Origin: Paenibacillus sp. FSL H8-0548
Lineage (GTDB): Bacteria > Bacillota > Bacilli > Paenibacillales > Paenibacillaceae
Length of the DNA: 64,000 bases
Assembly: GCF_038630985.1 (NCBI RefSeq)
Contig: NZ_CP152049.1
Span: forward strand, 748,001-812,000
Direction of reading: 5' to 3'
The translations under genes were made by a program, and so were the position numbers. Positions 8,701 to 16,604 of this stretch are shown in pieces; position 1 is the first letter of the stretch; each line of letters begins with the position of its first letter. Under the pieces are notes generated by a model. The model searched no databases. It saw only the letters and a program-made list of their open reading frames with translations, and was not told the origin of the DNA.

Positions 8701-9643
8701 CTACATTATTCGAAGAATACTGATCGCTCTTCCCATTTTGCTTGGCGTAACCTTTCTAAACTTTGTACTTATTAATATGACGCCCGGTGACCCGATTGAT
8801 ATGTATGTCAATCCGGACGTATCGGAGGAGGACAAGGAGGTTCGCCGCGAGGCGCTCGGTCTTAATGATCCTTATTTCATCCGGTATGTGAAGTGGCTGG
8901 CTCTGCTCGTTCAGGGTGATCTCGGTCATTCCTTCAGCTCCTTCCAGCCCGTTGCGGATATGATAGCGGAGCGATTCGTTCCGACTCTCATATTGATGGG
9001 CTCTTCGATTCTATTTGGCTATTTGATCGCTATTCCTATCGGTATTTATTGCGCGGTTAGGCAAAATACAAAGTTTGATTATATTATGTCGGCAGGCTCA
9101 TTCATGGGCGTATCTATTCCGAATTTTTTCTTGGGACTGGGACTCATTTATGTATTCGGAGTTCTGCTAGGTGTTTTGCCAACGGGCGGGATGAATACGA
9201 TGGGCGGCGAGGGCGGGTTTTGGGATACGGTGAAGCATTTGGTGCTGCCGACCATAACGCTGGGTACCTCAATAGCAGGTGGAATGATTCGGTATGTGCG
9301 CTCCAGTGTGATGGAGGTGCTGGGTCAAGATTATTTGCGCACGGCAAGAGCAAAAGGATTAGGCGAGTTCATTGTTGTGAATAAGCATGCGCTCAAAAAT
9401 GCTCTGATACCAATTATTACGATAGCGGGGCTCGACATCCCTATCCTCATCGGTGGAGCAGTCATTACGGAAAGCATTTTCCAATGGAATGGGATGGGAC
9501 AGCTCACGATTCAAGCGATACTCTCTCGCGACTTTCCGCTTCTTATGGGCGTTAATATGCTCGCAGCAGTGGTGGTGCTGACAGCCAACCTATGGTCCGA
9601 TCTGATGTATGCTGTGGTGGACCCGCGTATTAAATATAATTAA
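8693..9643 (+). CDS. ABC transporter permease, OppB/DppB type
   Basis: Membrane permease of 316 residues with six predicted transmembrane segments. The N-terminus MVNYIIRRILIALPILLGVT is characteristic of DppB/OppB, the periplasmic-side loop carries TPGDPIDMYVNPDVS, and the EAA coupling loop reads QDYLRTARAKGLGE. It overlaps the OppF stop by 8 bases, so it is translated from within that gene's 3' end. It forms the channel with the OppC-type protein encoded next. Confidence 0.92.
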   Translation: MVNYIIRRILIALPILLGVTFLNFVLINMTPGDPIDMYVNPDVSEEDKEVRREALGLNDPYFIRYVKWLALLVQGDLGHSFSSFQPVADMIAERFVPTLILMGSSILFGYLIAIPIGIYCAVRQNTKFDYIMSAGSFMGVSIPNFFLGLGLIYVFGVLLGVLPTGGMNTMGGEGGFWDTVKHLVLPTITLGTSIAGGMIRYVRSSVMEVLGQDYLRTARAKGLGEFIVVNKHALKNALIPIITIAGLDIPILIGGAVITESIFQWNGMGQLTIQAILSRDFPLLMGVNMLAAVVVLTANLWSDLMYAVVDPRIKYN

Positions 9644-9672
9644 GGACCGTAGAGGAGAAAGGGGGAACGTAC

Positions 9673-10605
9673 ATGTCTTATGGCAGTGTGCAAAAGGATC
9701 TCAACGCATCGGACTCGATGCTGGCGTTTATACGCCCCGAGCCTGTTATCTATAAGTCGGACAGCTATGCGAAGCTGATTGCCAAACGTTTTGTTAAGCA
9801 TAAAATGGCGGTTGCGGGACTAGTTGCGTTTATCCTACTGGTCTTAATCGGTATATTTGCGCCTTGGATTGCCCCGCAAGATCCGAACTTAATTGGCAAT
9901 GCCTTCTCAGCTTCACCATCCTCTGCGCATTGGCTGGGAACGGACCAGGTTGGGCGCGATGTGCTCAGCCGTCTCATTCATGCAACAAGGGTATCTTTAA
10001 TGGTTGGGGTTGTAACGGTAGTAATCTACATGGTAATTGGAGTTATCGTGGGAGCTGTTGCTGGTTATTTGGGCGGATGGGTAGATATGGTCATTAATCG
10101 CATCATTGATATCTTCATGTCGTTTCCAAGCTTGATGGTCATTCTCGTATTAGTTACGGTACTAGGGACAGGCTTATCCAATATTATTATTGTACTTGCT
10201 TTGCTGGGCTGGCCTTCCGTTGCCAGACTGGTGCGCGGCAGTGTACTTACGCTTCGAGAGAGCGAATTTGTAAAGGCTGGCGTTACGCTTGGCTTAAGCA
10301 CACCGCGGCTAATATTCGGCCATATTCTTCCGAACTGCATGGGGCCGATTTTGGTCAATGCGACCTTCGGAGCGGCTGCGGCTATCCTATCTGAATCCTC
10401 GCTTAGCTTTTTGGGCATGGGTGTGCAGCCACCCACGGCGAGCTGGGGCAATATGCTTAATGCTGCGCAGTCGATTACGGCGCTGCAAAGCCAGCCATGG
10501 CTGTGGATTCCGCCTGGCATGATCATTGTTGTTGCGGTGCTGTCTATTAACTTTATTGGCGATGGCATTAGAGATGCGATGGATCCGAAGAAAATCAATG
10601 CTTAA
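9673..10605 (+). CDS. ABC transporter permease, OppC/DppC type
   Basis: Second permease, 310 residues. A cytoplasmic N-terminal tail precedes the first membrane segment (about 43-62) and the family motif WLGTDQVGRDVLSRLIHATR. The coupling loop reads RESEFVKAGVTLGLS and the C-terminal part contains SLSFLGMGVQPPTASWG, typical of DppC. The ribosome site AGGAGAAAGGGGG lies upstream of the ATG at 9673. Together with OppB, D, F and the family 5 binding protein, the importer is complete. Confidence 0.92.
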   Translation: MSYGSVQKDLNASDSMLAFIRPEPVIYKSDSYAKLIAKRFVKHKMAVAGLVAFILLVLIGIFAPWIAPQDPNLIGNAFSASPSSAHWLGTDQVGRDVLSRLIHATRVSLMVGVVTVVIYMVIGVIVGAVAGYLGGWVDMVINRIIDIFMSFPSLMVILVLVTVLGTGLSNIIIVLALLGWPSVARLVRGSVLTLRESEFVKAGVTLGLSTPRLIFGHILPNCMGPILVNATFGAAAAILSESSLSFLGMGVQPPTASWGNMLNAAQSITALQSQPWLWIPPGMIIVVAVLSINFIGDGIRDAMDPKKINA

Positions 10606-10650
10606 CGATAAGGAGAGAACGGCAAAATTAATCGAAGCTGGTGGTCATTC

Positions 10651-11925
10651 ATGCAAGCAAAACTTCAACTGCCAAAGCTGCTGGCGGGACTGAGTACTTT
10701 GCCTAGAGATGCGATATTCTTTCTCATGGCGAGCTTCGTCAACTCCACGGGCAAAGCGATTATGTGGCCGCTTACGACGATTTATGTCCATAATGTAATG
10801 GGTAAATCGTACGGTGAGGCAGGACTTGTTTTATTATATCAGGCATTATTTAGTGTGTTTGGCGAGTTTATCGGTGGAAATCTGTATTACCGTGTAGGCC
10901 CGAAGGCGATGATTACGGGAGCATTTTTTGTATCTGCGTCAGCATTGTTTGCGATTGCTTTGACAGACAGTTGGACCTTGTATGTGATACTGGTCTGTAT
11001 GCTGGGCGTATCCAATGGGATATCTATGCCCTCTATGAATGCTTACGTAGGCTTTCGTTGGAAGGAGCATCGACGCCAGCTGTATAACGTCATGTATGTG
11101 TGCAACAACTTTGGCCTCTCTATTGGAGCTATGGTAGGCGGGTTAATTGCTTCAATATCGTTTTCGCTAACTTATATGCTGACGGGCGGGACTACTCTGG
11201 TGTTTGCGATATTTTTGTTTTACTTTATGAAGGAAAGCAAAGCAAGCGATCTTATTGATGGCTCTTTGGATAGCAAGCCGAAGAAGGCCGCTCCGCAGGT
11301 TGTAATGAATAGGAAGCAGCTGCTTGGCAATTTTCGAACCTATCTATTTTTGGCATTCGGTTCTATGTTTTTTTGGCTATCCTTCACGCAGTGGTCGACC
11401 GGCGTAGCGCCGTATATTGACGAGAAGGGTCTTGACTTAAAATATTACAGTCTGCTGTGGACGGTTAACGGTGTGGTTATTCTAGCAGGGCAGCCGCTTA
11501 CGAGCTGGATCAAAAAGCGGTTTGCGCAGGATATCGTCAAGCAAATGGTGATAAGCGCAGCTTTTACTGTAACGGCGTTTTCCTTCGTTCTCATCTTCCA
11601 TGATTATTACTTCTATTTAGTTATTGGAATGATCTTAGCTACGCTAGGAGAGATGATGCTCCTGCCTACCATTCCGACCTTCTTCTCTGAACGTACGGGT
11701 GTGTATGCTCCTTTCTATATGGGCCTAGCCGGCGGCTTTGCCAATCTCGGAAGAATGATCGGTCCTTTGGTATTTGGCCATGTTTTCGATTGGTGGGGGA
11801 TTGCGCCCGTATTTCTCATCGGTACGCTCGCCGCGCTCGCTGCACTGCTCATGTTCTTTATTCATGCGAATTTGAACAAAGATTCAGACCAAAGTGCCGA
11901 GCTAAAGCTAAGCACCTCTATTTGA
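10651..11925 (+). CDS. MFS transporter, DHA1-like
   Basis: A 424-residue, 12-segment major facilitator protein; the region of segments 1-3 reads FVNSTGKAIMWPLTTIYV and the second half has FFWLSFTQWSTGVAPYI. It is the last gene of the ureohydrolase/Opp operon, 45 bases after OppC, and could export an end product such as an amine or take up a related compound. The ATG at 10651 has no close ribosome site; AAGGAG at 10610-10615 would better serve an in-frame ATT at 10627, giving eight extra residues. Members are often annotated as multidrug exporters, but context argues for a metabolic role. Substrate unknown. Confidence 0.8.
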   Translation: MQAKLQLPKLLAGLSTLPRDAIFFLMASFVNSTGKAIMWPLTTIYVHNVMGKSYGEAGLVLLYQALFSVFGEFIGGNLYYRVGPKAMITGAFFVSASALFAIALTDSWTLYVILVCMLGVSNGISMPSMNAYVGFRWKEHRRQLYNVMYVCNNFGLSIGAMVGGLIASISFSLTYMLTGGTTLVFAIFLFYFMKESKASDLIDGSLDSKPKKAAPQVVMNRKQLLGNFRTYLFLAFGSMFFWLSFTQWSTGVAPYIDEKGLDLKYYSLLWTVNGVVILAGQPLTSWIKKRFAQDIVKQMVISAAFTVTAFSFVLIFHDYYFYLVIGMILATLGEMMLLPTIPTFFSERTGVYAPFYMGLAGGFANLGRMIGPLVFGHVFDWWGIAPVFLIGTLAALAALLMFFIHANLNKDSDQSAELKLSTSI

Positions 11926-11968
11926 CTTCCCCAAATGCAACACCTTATCGATTAGTTGATGGTTTACG

Positions 11969-12006
11969 AAGGCCGGCTCCTCTTTGTTGAGGTGAACCGG
12001 TCTTTT
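11969..12006 (+). terminator. Terminator of the ureohydrolase/Opp/MFS operon
   Basis: GGCCGG and CCGGTC pair across an inner CCTC/GAGG helix, followed by TTTT. It lies 45 bases after the MFS stop codon. Confidence 0.65.
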
Positions 12007-12041
12007 GTGCTTCTGGAAGATAGCGGAGGAGGACATTTATT

Positions 12042-12557
12042 TTGGAAAGTGGTACATCGGAACAAATCGTTAGAGAGAAGCATCAAGTTCCGCTTGGAAT
12101 ATCCGGTCTGGGAGGCTGGCTGGTCCTCGTACATATAGGCCTGTATGGCTCAATTGTAGGCTTGTTTGTTCTACTTTTTCAATATTCATTGCCAGCGATT
12201 TATCCAGAAACGTGGGAGTTTCTTACTTCAAAAAGCTCGGAGGTGTATCATGCCTTATGGGGACCAGCCATTATCTTTGAGCTAGTATATAATATCTTGT
12301 TAATATTGTTTTCAGTATATTCACTGATTCAGTTTTATCGTAAGAAAGCAATTTTTCCTCGTTTAATGATTATTTTCTATAGCGTAAGTTTTATCGTTGG
12401 CGTTATTGACTCCGTATTGCTGTACCAAATCCCGCTTGCTCGCGAGATGGAGGATAGTACCATAATAAGTGATGCTGTACGTCCATTTTTAACCTGCGCC
12501 ATTTGGATTCCTTATTTCCTAAAATCTGTGCGAGTGAAAAATACGTTTGTAAAATAA
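12042..12557 (+). CDS. DUF2569-family integral membrane protein
   Basis: A 171-residue protein with four hydrophobic segments. Near the N-terminus GISGLGGWLVLVHIGL matches the start of DUF2569 proteins, whose first helix follows a GGWL motif; the second segment pair includes YNILLILFSVYSLIQFY. The start is a TTG at 12042 with GGAGGAGGA about 9 bases upstream; no ATG fits. It is a single gene between two terminators. The family has no established function. Confidence 0.75.
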   Translation: MESGTSEQIVREKHQVPLGISGLGGWLVLVHIGLYGSIVGLFVLLFQYSLPAIYPETWEFLTSKSSEVYHALWGPAIIFELVYNILLILFSVYSLIQFYRKKAIFPRLMIIFYSVSFIVGVIDSVLLYQIPLAREMEDSTIISDAVRPFLTCAIWIPYFLKSVRVKNTFVK

Positions 12558-12608
12558 AACAGCGCGACCTTTACGGTATAGTGACCGGGAAAGGCGCGCT
12601 GTTTTTTT
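12556..12608 (+). terminator. Terminator after the DUF2569 gene
   Basis: AACAGCGCG (12558-12566) pairs with CGCGCTGTT (12594-12602), with an inner CCTTT/AAAGG helix, followed by T7. The hairpin starts at the stop codon. Confidence 0.9.
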
Positions 12609-12744
12609 GTGAATTAGACTCTGCTGGCATTAGGCGAGGTTTTAACATCTGTTTTGCTGCTAAGCGCAACCAATGCCCTTTAGGTAGCGTCTAATTTTTA
12701 GAGATCATTTTTTTCATCGTATGAGGATAGGAGAATCGGAAAGT

Positions 12745-14373
12745 ATGAAATTAAGAAAATGGACAATCTGGCTGCTGCTTGCAGCTATTTGCATGGTGAT
12801 AGCAGCGCCAACGAGTCAGGCAGCTCAGGCAGCAGATATTCGCATATTTATGAATGGCAAAGCGATTGAAAGTGAAGTGGCGCCTTATATTGTTCCAAAG
12901 GCGAACGTAACGATGGTTCCGCTGCGAGTGATCAGTGAGGAGCTGGGAGCAAGTGTCAATTGGAGCTCTTCGGAGCGGCTCGTTACGATTAAAGGCAAAG
13001 CTAACAAAACCATTACGATGAACAGCGGCAGCACCTTTGCGACAGTTGATGGGGCGCGCATTAGTCTAGGTGCTTCCGTTGCGGTTAAAGCAGGAAGAAC
13101 GATGGTACCGCTTCGGTTCGTCAGCGAGCAGCTCGGTCTAATCGTCAACTGGAACCAAGCAGACAAGACGATTACGCTGCTGAGCGCTGTGATTGATGAT
13201 ACGCCAGGCAGCACCTCGCCGCCAGTGCAGGTGCCAGATCCGGAGCCTATCCCACCAGGTACAGGCTCGGAGGAACGAACGGAGCTTCGCGGGGCTTGGG
13301 TGTCTACCGTGTATAATTTGGATTGGCCGTCTCAATCCTCCTATCTAAATCCCGTTAAGCAAATGGGAGAATACATCAGTCTGCTCGATGATTTGCAGGA
13401 TATGGGTATGAACGCGGTGTTCGTACAGGTACGTCCTGCAGGTGATGCGTTATATCCGTCCCAAATCGTGCCATGGTCAAAATATTTGTCAGGCTTCCAA
13501 GGCTTGGCGCCCAATTATGATCCGCTCGCTTTCATGATCGAGGAGACGCATAAACGAGGTATGGAATTCCATGCGTGGTTTAATCCATTCCGAGCAAGCG
13601 TGGATACAAAATCAGATCTGCTCGCTGCCAATCATGTGGTGAAGCAGCAGCCGGATTGGATTGTGAATGCAGGCGGCAAGCTCTACATTAATCCAGGCAT
13701 TCCGCAGGCGCGCCAGCATATTATCGATACCATTTTAGAGGTTGTGAATGGCTATTCAATTGATGGTGTGCATTTGGATGATTATTTCTATCCGTCGAAT
13801 GTGGAGTTCGCTGATGATGCAGCCTTTAAGAGCTATAACACGGATAAAATAAAAACAAAGGCAGACTGGCGCCGCAGCAATATTAATGCTTTTGTTCGTC
13901 AGCTAGGTGAATCCATCCATAAGGCTAAGCCACAGGTAGAGTATGGAATCAGCCCGTTTGGCGTGTGGAGAAATCAGTCAGTCGACAAGACGGGGTCAAA
14001 TACTAAGGCGGGCGTTACAGCCTATGACAATATGTATGCAGATGTACGGACCTGGATCAAGAACGGGTGGATCGATTACGTGACACCTCAAATTTATTGG
14101 AGTTTATCCTTTACGGCTGCTCGTTACGATACGTTAGTTGATTGGTGGGCGCAAGAGGTGAAGAATACGGGGGTTGATCTCTATATCGGCCACGCACCTT
14201 ACAAGCTGGGAACGAAGGAAGCGGGCTGGCAAAGCGCGCAGGAGATTGTTAATCAGCTAAAATATAATAAAAAGTATACCGAAGTGAAAGGCGATGTTTT
14301 TTTTAGCGCCAAGGATATTCGCAATAATCAGCTAGGAATCAAGGATGCGCTGCGGACTTATTATTCGAAATAA
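12745..14373 (+). CDS. Secreted GHL10-type hydrolase with copper-amine-oxidase-N domain
   Basis: A 542-residue exported protein. A signal peptide (about residues 1-32, ending QAAQAA) is followed by a Cu_amine_oxidN1-type domain (about 35-150) with the repeated TMVPLRFVSEQLG pattern (copper binding is not implied), then a Pro-rich linker and a GHL10/DUF187 TIM barrel (about 170-540) beginning ELRGAWVSTVYNLDWP, with GVHLDDYFYP and DYVTPQIYWS. YngK-like GHL10 proteins are thought to act on cell-wall or surface glycans. The ATG at 12745 is preferred over one at 12721 because AGGAG precedes it and it puts the signal peptide at the start. Confidence 0.87.
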   Translation: MKLRKWTIWLLLAAICMVIAAPTSQAAQAADIRIFMNGKAIESEVAPYIVPKANVTMVPLRVISEELGASVNWSSSERLVTIKGKANKTITMNSGSTFATVDGARISLGASVAVKAGRTMVPLRFVSEQLGLIVNWNQADKTITLLSAVIDDTPGSTSPPVQVPDPEPIPPGTGSEERTELRGAWVSTVYNLDWPSQSSYLNPVKQMGEYISLLDDLQDMGMNAVFVQVRPAGDALYPSQIVPWSKYLSGFQGLAPNYDPLAFMIEETHKRGMEFHAWFNPFRASVDTKSDLLAANHVVKQQPDWIVNAGGKLYINPGIPQARQHIIDTILEVVNGYSIDGVHLDDYFYPSNVEFADDAAFKSYNTDKIKTKADWRRSNINAFVRQLGESIHKAKPQVEYGISPFGVWRNQSVDKTGSNTKAGVTAYDNMYADVRTWIKNGWIDYVTPQIYWSLSFTAARYDTLVDWWAQEVKNTGVDLYIGHAPYKLGTKEAGWQSAQEIVNQLKYNKKYTEVKGDVFFSAKDIRNNQLGIKDALRTYYSK

Positions 14374-14386
14374 TGGCTGGAATTAT

Positions 14387-14436
14387 AAAACGTTCATGCT
14401 TGCTGCTAACTCGCAGCTAAGCATGAACGTTTTTTC
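14387..14436 (+). terminator. Terminator after the GHL10 gene
   Basis: AACGTTCATGCTT pairs with AAGCATGAACGTT around an inner GCTGC/GCAGC helix, followed by T6. A strong intrinsic terminator. Confidence 0.92.
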
Positions 14437-14894
14437 TTTTTTTGGTGAATGATGTTAGCGGCCACCATTGCACTTATTTTCGAAATATAAGGTTAGTTGA
14501 TCGTATTGCGGATGAGAAAGACCTTATTTTTAATAATGAGTGATACCTAAACAATGCAGTTGCTGATGATCTAGTATTACACTAAAGTCTCCGCTAGATT
14601 AAGGAAAGGTGCCTACACTGCACTTATTACAATGAAAACCTCACATGAGAGCTGTTTCAGACGGCTACATTGTACTATTGCACTAGAATGAGCTTCAAAC
14701 CAACGAATATCGTTCTAGAATAGGTAATCTATTGTACAAACTACAGTGTACGTGCCTTGGTTAGGCTAGCAACGTCGATTATGTTGTACAAACTGCAACG
14801 TAGCCTCATCATCCTATAGCGCTGAACCCATCGAGCTAGCAAGCCCAATCTAAGAACCGGAGAAAGAAAGCTAAAGTAACCCAACGAGACAAGT
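14437..14894. other. Non-coding gap with short degenerate repeats
   Basis: No convincing gene on either strand. The gap holds at least two related short repeats, TTGTACAAACTACAGTGTA (about 14732-14750) and TTGTACAAACTGCAACGTA (about 14784-14802), and perhaps a third relative near 14664 (CATTGTACTATTGCACTAG). Confidence 0.5.
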
Positions 14895-14956
14895 CGAACA
14901 CTTCGTTTCTCCAAAGCGATCTTCGCGCTTCGCTAAATCTTCATTTTTTAAGTTCG
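14895..14956 (-). repeat. Dispersed TIR-type repeat, partial inverted copy (unit D)
   Basis: Reverse complement of the left part of the repeat found complete at 55572-55766: it holds AACACTTCGTTTCTCC and CTTCATTTTTTAAGT with the same GCGAAGCG core. The right end is missing and the left TIR is degraded. Confidence 0.75.
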
Positions 14957-15007
14957 GGATTCATTTTCACGTTGAACTAGATGCCTCAATGGAGCAACCT
15001 GTTCAAA

Positions 15008-15877
15008 TCATTGATCGAAGCCATCGGTACGACTCACCGATAAGCTATCAAGGGCCCGAGCAATATAACGAGCTACACCATCTCCATCGTTGCTCTCTAC
15101 GACAAGGCTCGAAAGCTCTAATAAGTGGGTATGGGCGTTGGCAACTGCAACCTTGGTTCCAGCGGCTTCAAACATGCCCATATCATTCAGGTTGTCACCA
15201 AATACGGTGATTTCATGAAGCTCGCAGCCGGTAAGAGCAGCCCACTGCTTAAGCCCTTCTTTTTTATTCGCCTGCTGGTGACTGAACTCTAGAAAATAAT
15301 GATCCTCAATATAATTGTCCTTCATAAGGTGAACATGCACATGCTCGCCGAATTGCTGAATGACATCACCCCGAAGAGGCTCCAGCTCCTCCAACCGCCC
15401 AATATAGGTAATGATAAGCGTACGTATCGTTGCAGGACATTCCAAGCAGGCTAGCTCATTGAAGCGTGGATCGTTAGGCCGGCTTTTGAAAAATTGCAAA
15501 TCCCCATCTCTGGTGAGCGGCTCGTGAAGTACTCGTTCGTTGTCCTCTTGGTCCAAAGCGAACAAAAAAGGAGACAGACGATGCTTTCTTCCCAACTCTA
15601 TCACTTGATTGGTTGTTTCCATATCGAGCCATCGGCCGCCTATAAATGTCTTAGTCAGCGGATCGTAGATAGCTGCGCCATTGTACAAAATAATAGGATG
15701 CTTCCAAGGTATGATAGAAACAATTTTATGTGAGCTAATATAGCTTCGTGCAGTTGCATAGCTGATGACGATGCCTTTATTCAAAGCGTCACAAATGATC
15801 CGTATCGTGTAGTCGGATAAAGCAGCATCGGATCTCAGCAGCGTTCCATCAAGATCGGTAAGAAAATATTTATTCAA
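15008..15877 (-). CDS. Cof-type HAD-IIB phosphatase
   Basis: A 289-residue cytoplasmic phosphatase. HAD motif I is LTDLDGTLLRSD (Asp8, Asp10), motif II sits in ISYATAR, and motif III/IV is ITVFGDNLNDMGMFE, with an alpha/beta cap of the Cof (IIB) type between them. The last residues before the stop, including VARYIARALD, complete the fold. The start is a TTG at 15877 with GAGGAGGAG 7 bases upstream. Substrates of this family are usually small sugar phosphates or nucleotides; nothing here points to one. It is a single gene on the minus strand between two repeat-containing gaps. Confidence 0.88.
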   Translation of the reverse strand: MNKYFLTDLDGTLLRSDAALSDYTIRIICDALNKGIVISYATARSYISSHKIVSIIPWKHPIILYNGAAIYDPLTKTFIGGRWLDMETTNQVIELGRKHRLSPFLFALDQEDNERVLHEPLTRDGDLQFFKSRPNDPRFNELACLECPATIRTLIITYIGRLEELEPLRGDVIQQFGEHVHVHLMKDNYIEDHYFLEFSHQQANKKEGLKQWAALTGCELHEITVFGDNLNDMGMFEAAGTKVAVANAHTHLLELSSLVVESNDGDGVARYIARALDSLSVSRTDGFDQ

Positions 15878-16098
15878 GAGTGCTCCTCCTCTTTAGGTTG
15901 GGCTGCGGGAATTTGATTCTTTTCGAATGGTTATTAGATGGTCAATCTATCCTATTTTATAATTTTAGCATAAGGATGAGTGTGATCGTTGAAGAGATGC
16001 TGCTGCTGTACGATAAGCAATCGGCTGCAAAGCGAATCGACATCATCCAGATCATGCTTGGTGTCTGCGTCAAGACCGATGGCCAGCTCGTAAGAAAT

Positions 16099-16372
16099 CT
16101 TATCCGCACGAAAAGGCCGCCTTCCGCCACTAATTCCACCTCATAAGCACATATATGTGCTTATCGTCCCCGACTGCCTGCCGCTTAGTGACTTTAAGCA
16201 CCTATGTGTTCTTATCCGCACGAAAAGGCCGCCTTCCGCCACTAATTTCACCTCATAAGCACATATATGTGCTTATTGTCCCCGACTGCCTGCCACTTAG
16301 TGACATTAAGCACCTATGTGCTCTTATCCGCACGAACTGCCCATCTCCCGCCACTCATTCGATCTCATCATG
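16099..16372. repeat. 112-bp tandem direct repeat containing a 22-bp palindrome
   Basis: CTTATCCGCACGA recurs at 16099, 16211 and 16323, exactly 112 bases apart. The first two units are nearly identical; the third is recognisable for about 50 bases. Each of the first two has a perfect 22-base palindrome (16143-16164 and 16255-16276; half-site ATAAGCACATA) and ends in a weaker relative (AAGCACCTATGTGCT or a one-base variant). Small ORFs here are read from the repeat and are not credible genes. The flanks 15880-16098 and 16373-16590 hold no gene I can support. Confidence 0.9.
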
Positions 16373-16604
16373 GTTGTTCGCCCTTGGTCAATGGCCTTAT
16401 GCGAAAGACAGCCTCATTTGTTATTGGACCTGCTATTTTGATGAACACAGCACGCATAGCGGCGAAAAAAGTCGGTAAAACAGCAGCTAAGAGTCGGATC
16501 AAGGGCAGTGATAGAAACTAGCAGGGTTTAATATGGATAAAAGTACTCTAATTTGAACTGATTGCGATAGCGTGCCAGTTCATCATGCGGCAGGGGGATA
16601 TTCA

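Noticed and set aside
10065..10598. 177-codon open frame antisense to the OppC-type gene
   Set aside because: Shadow of a well-supported permease; low-complexity Ser/Thr/Ile composition and no ribosome site.
16099..16372. CRISPR array
   Set aside because: The repeats are contiguous 112-bp units without unique spacers, and no cas gene is present.
16155..16521. Open frames of 84-107 codons in the 112-bp repeat region
   Set aside because: Their sequence is a translation of the repeat unit and repeats with it; no ribosome site or family resemblance.
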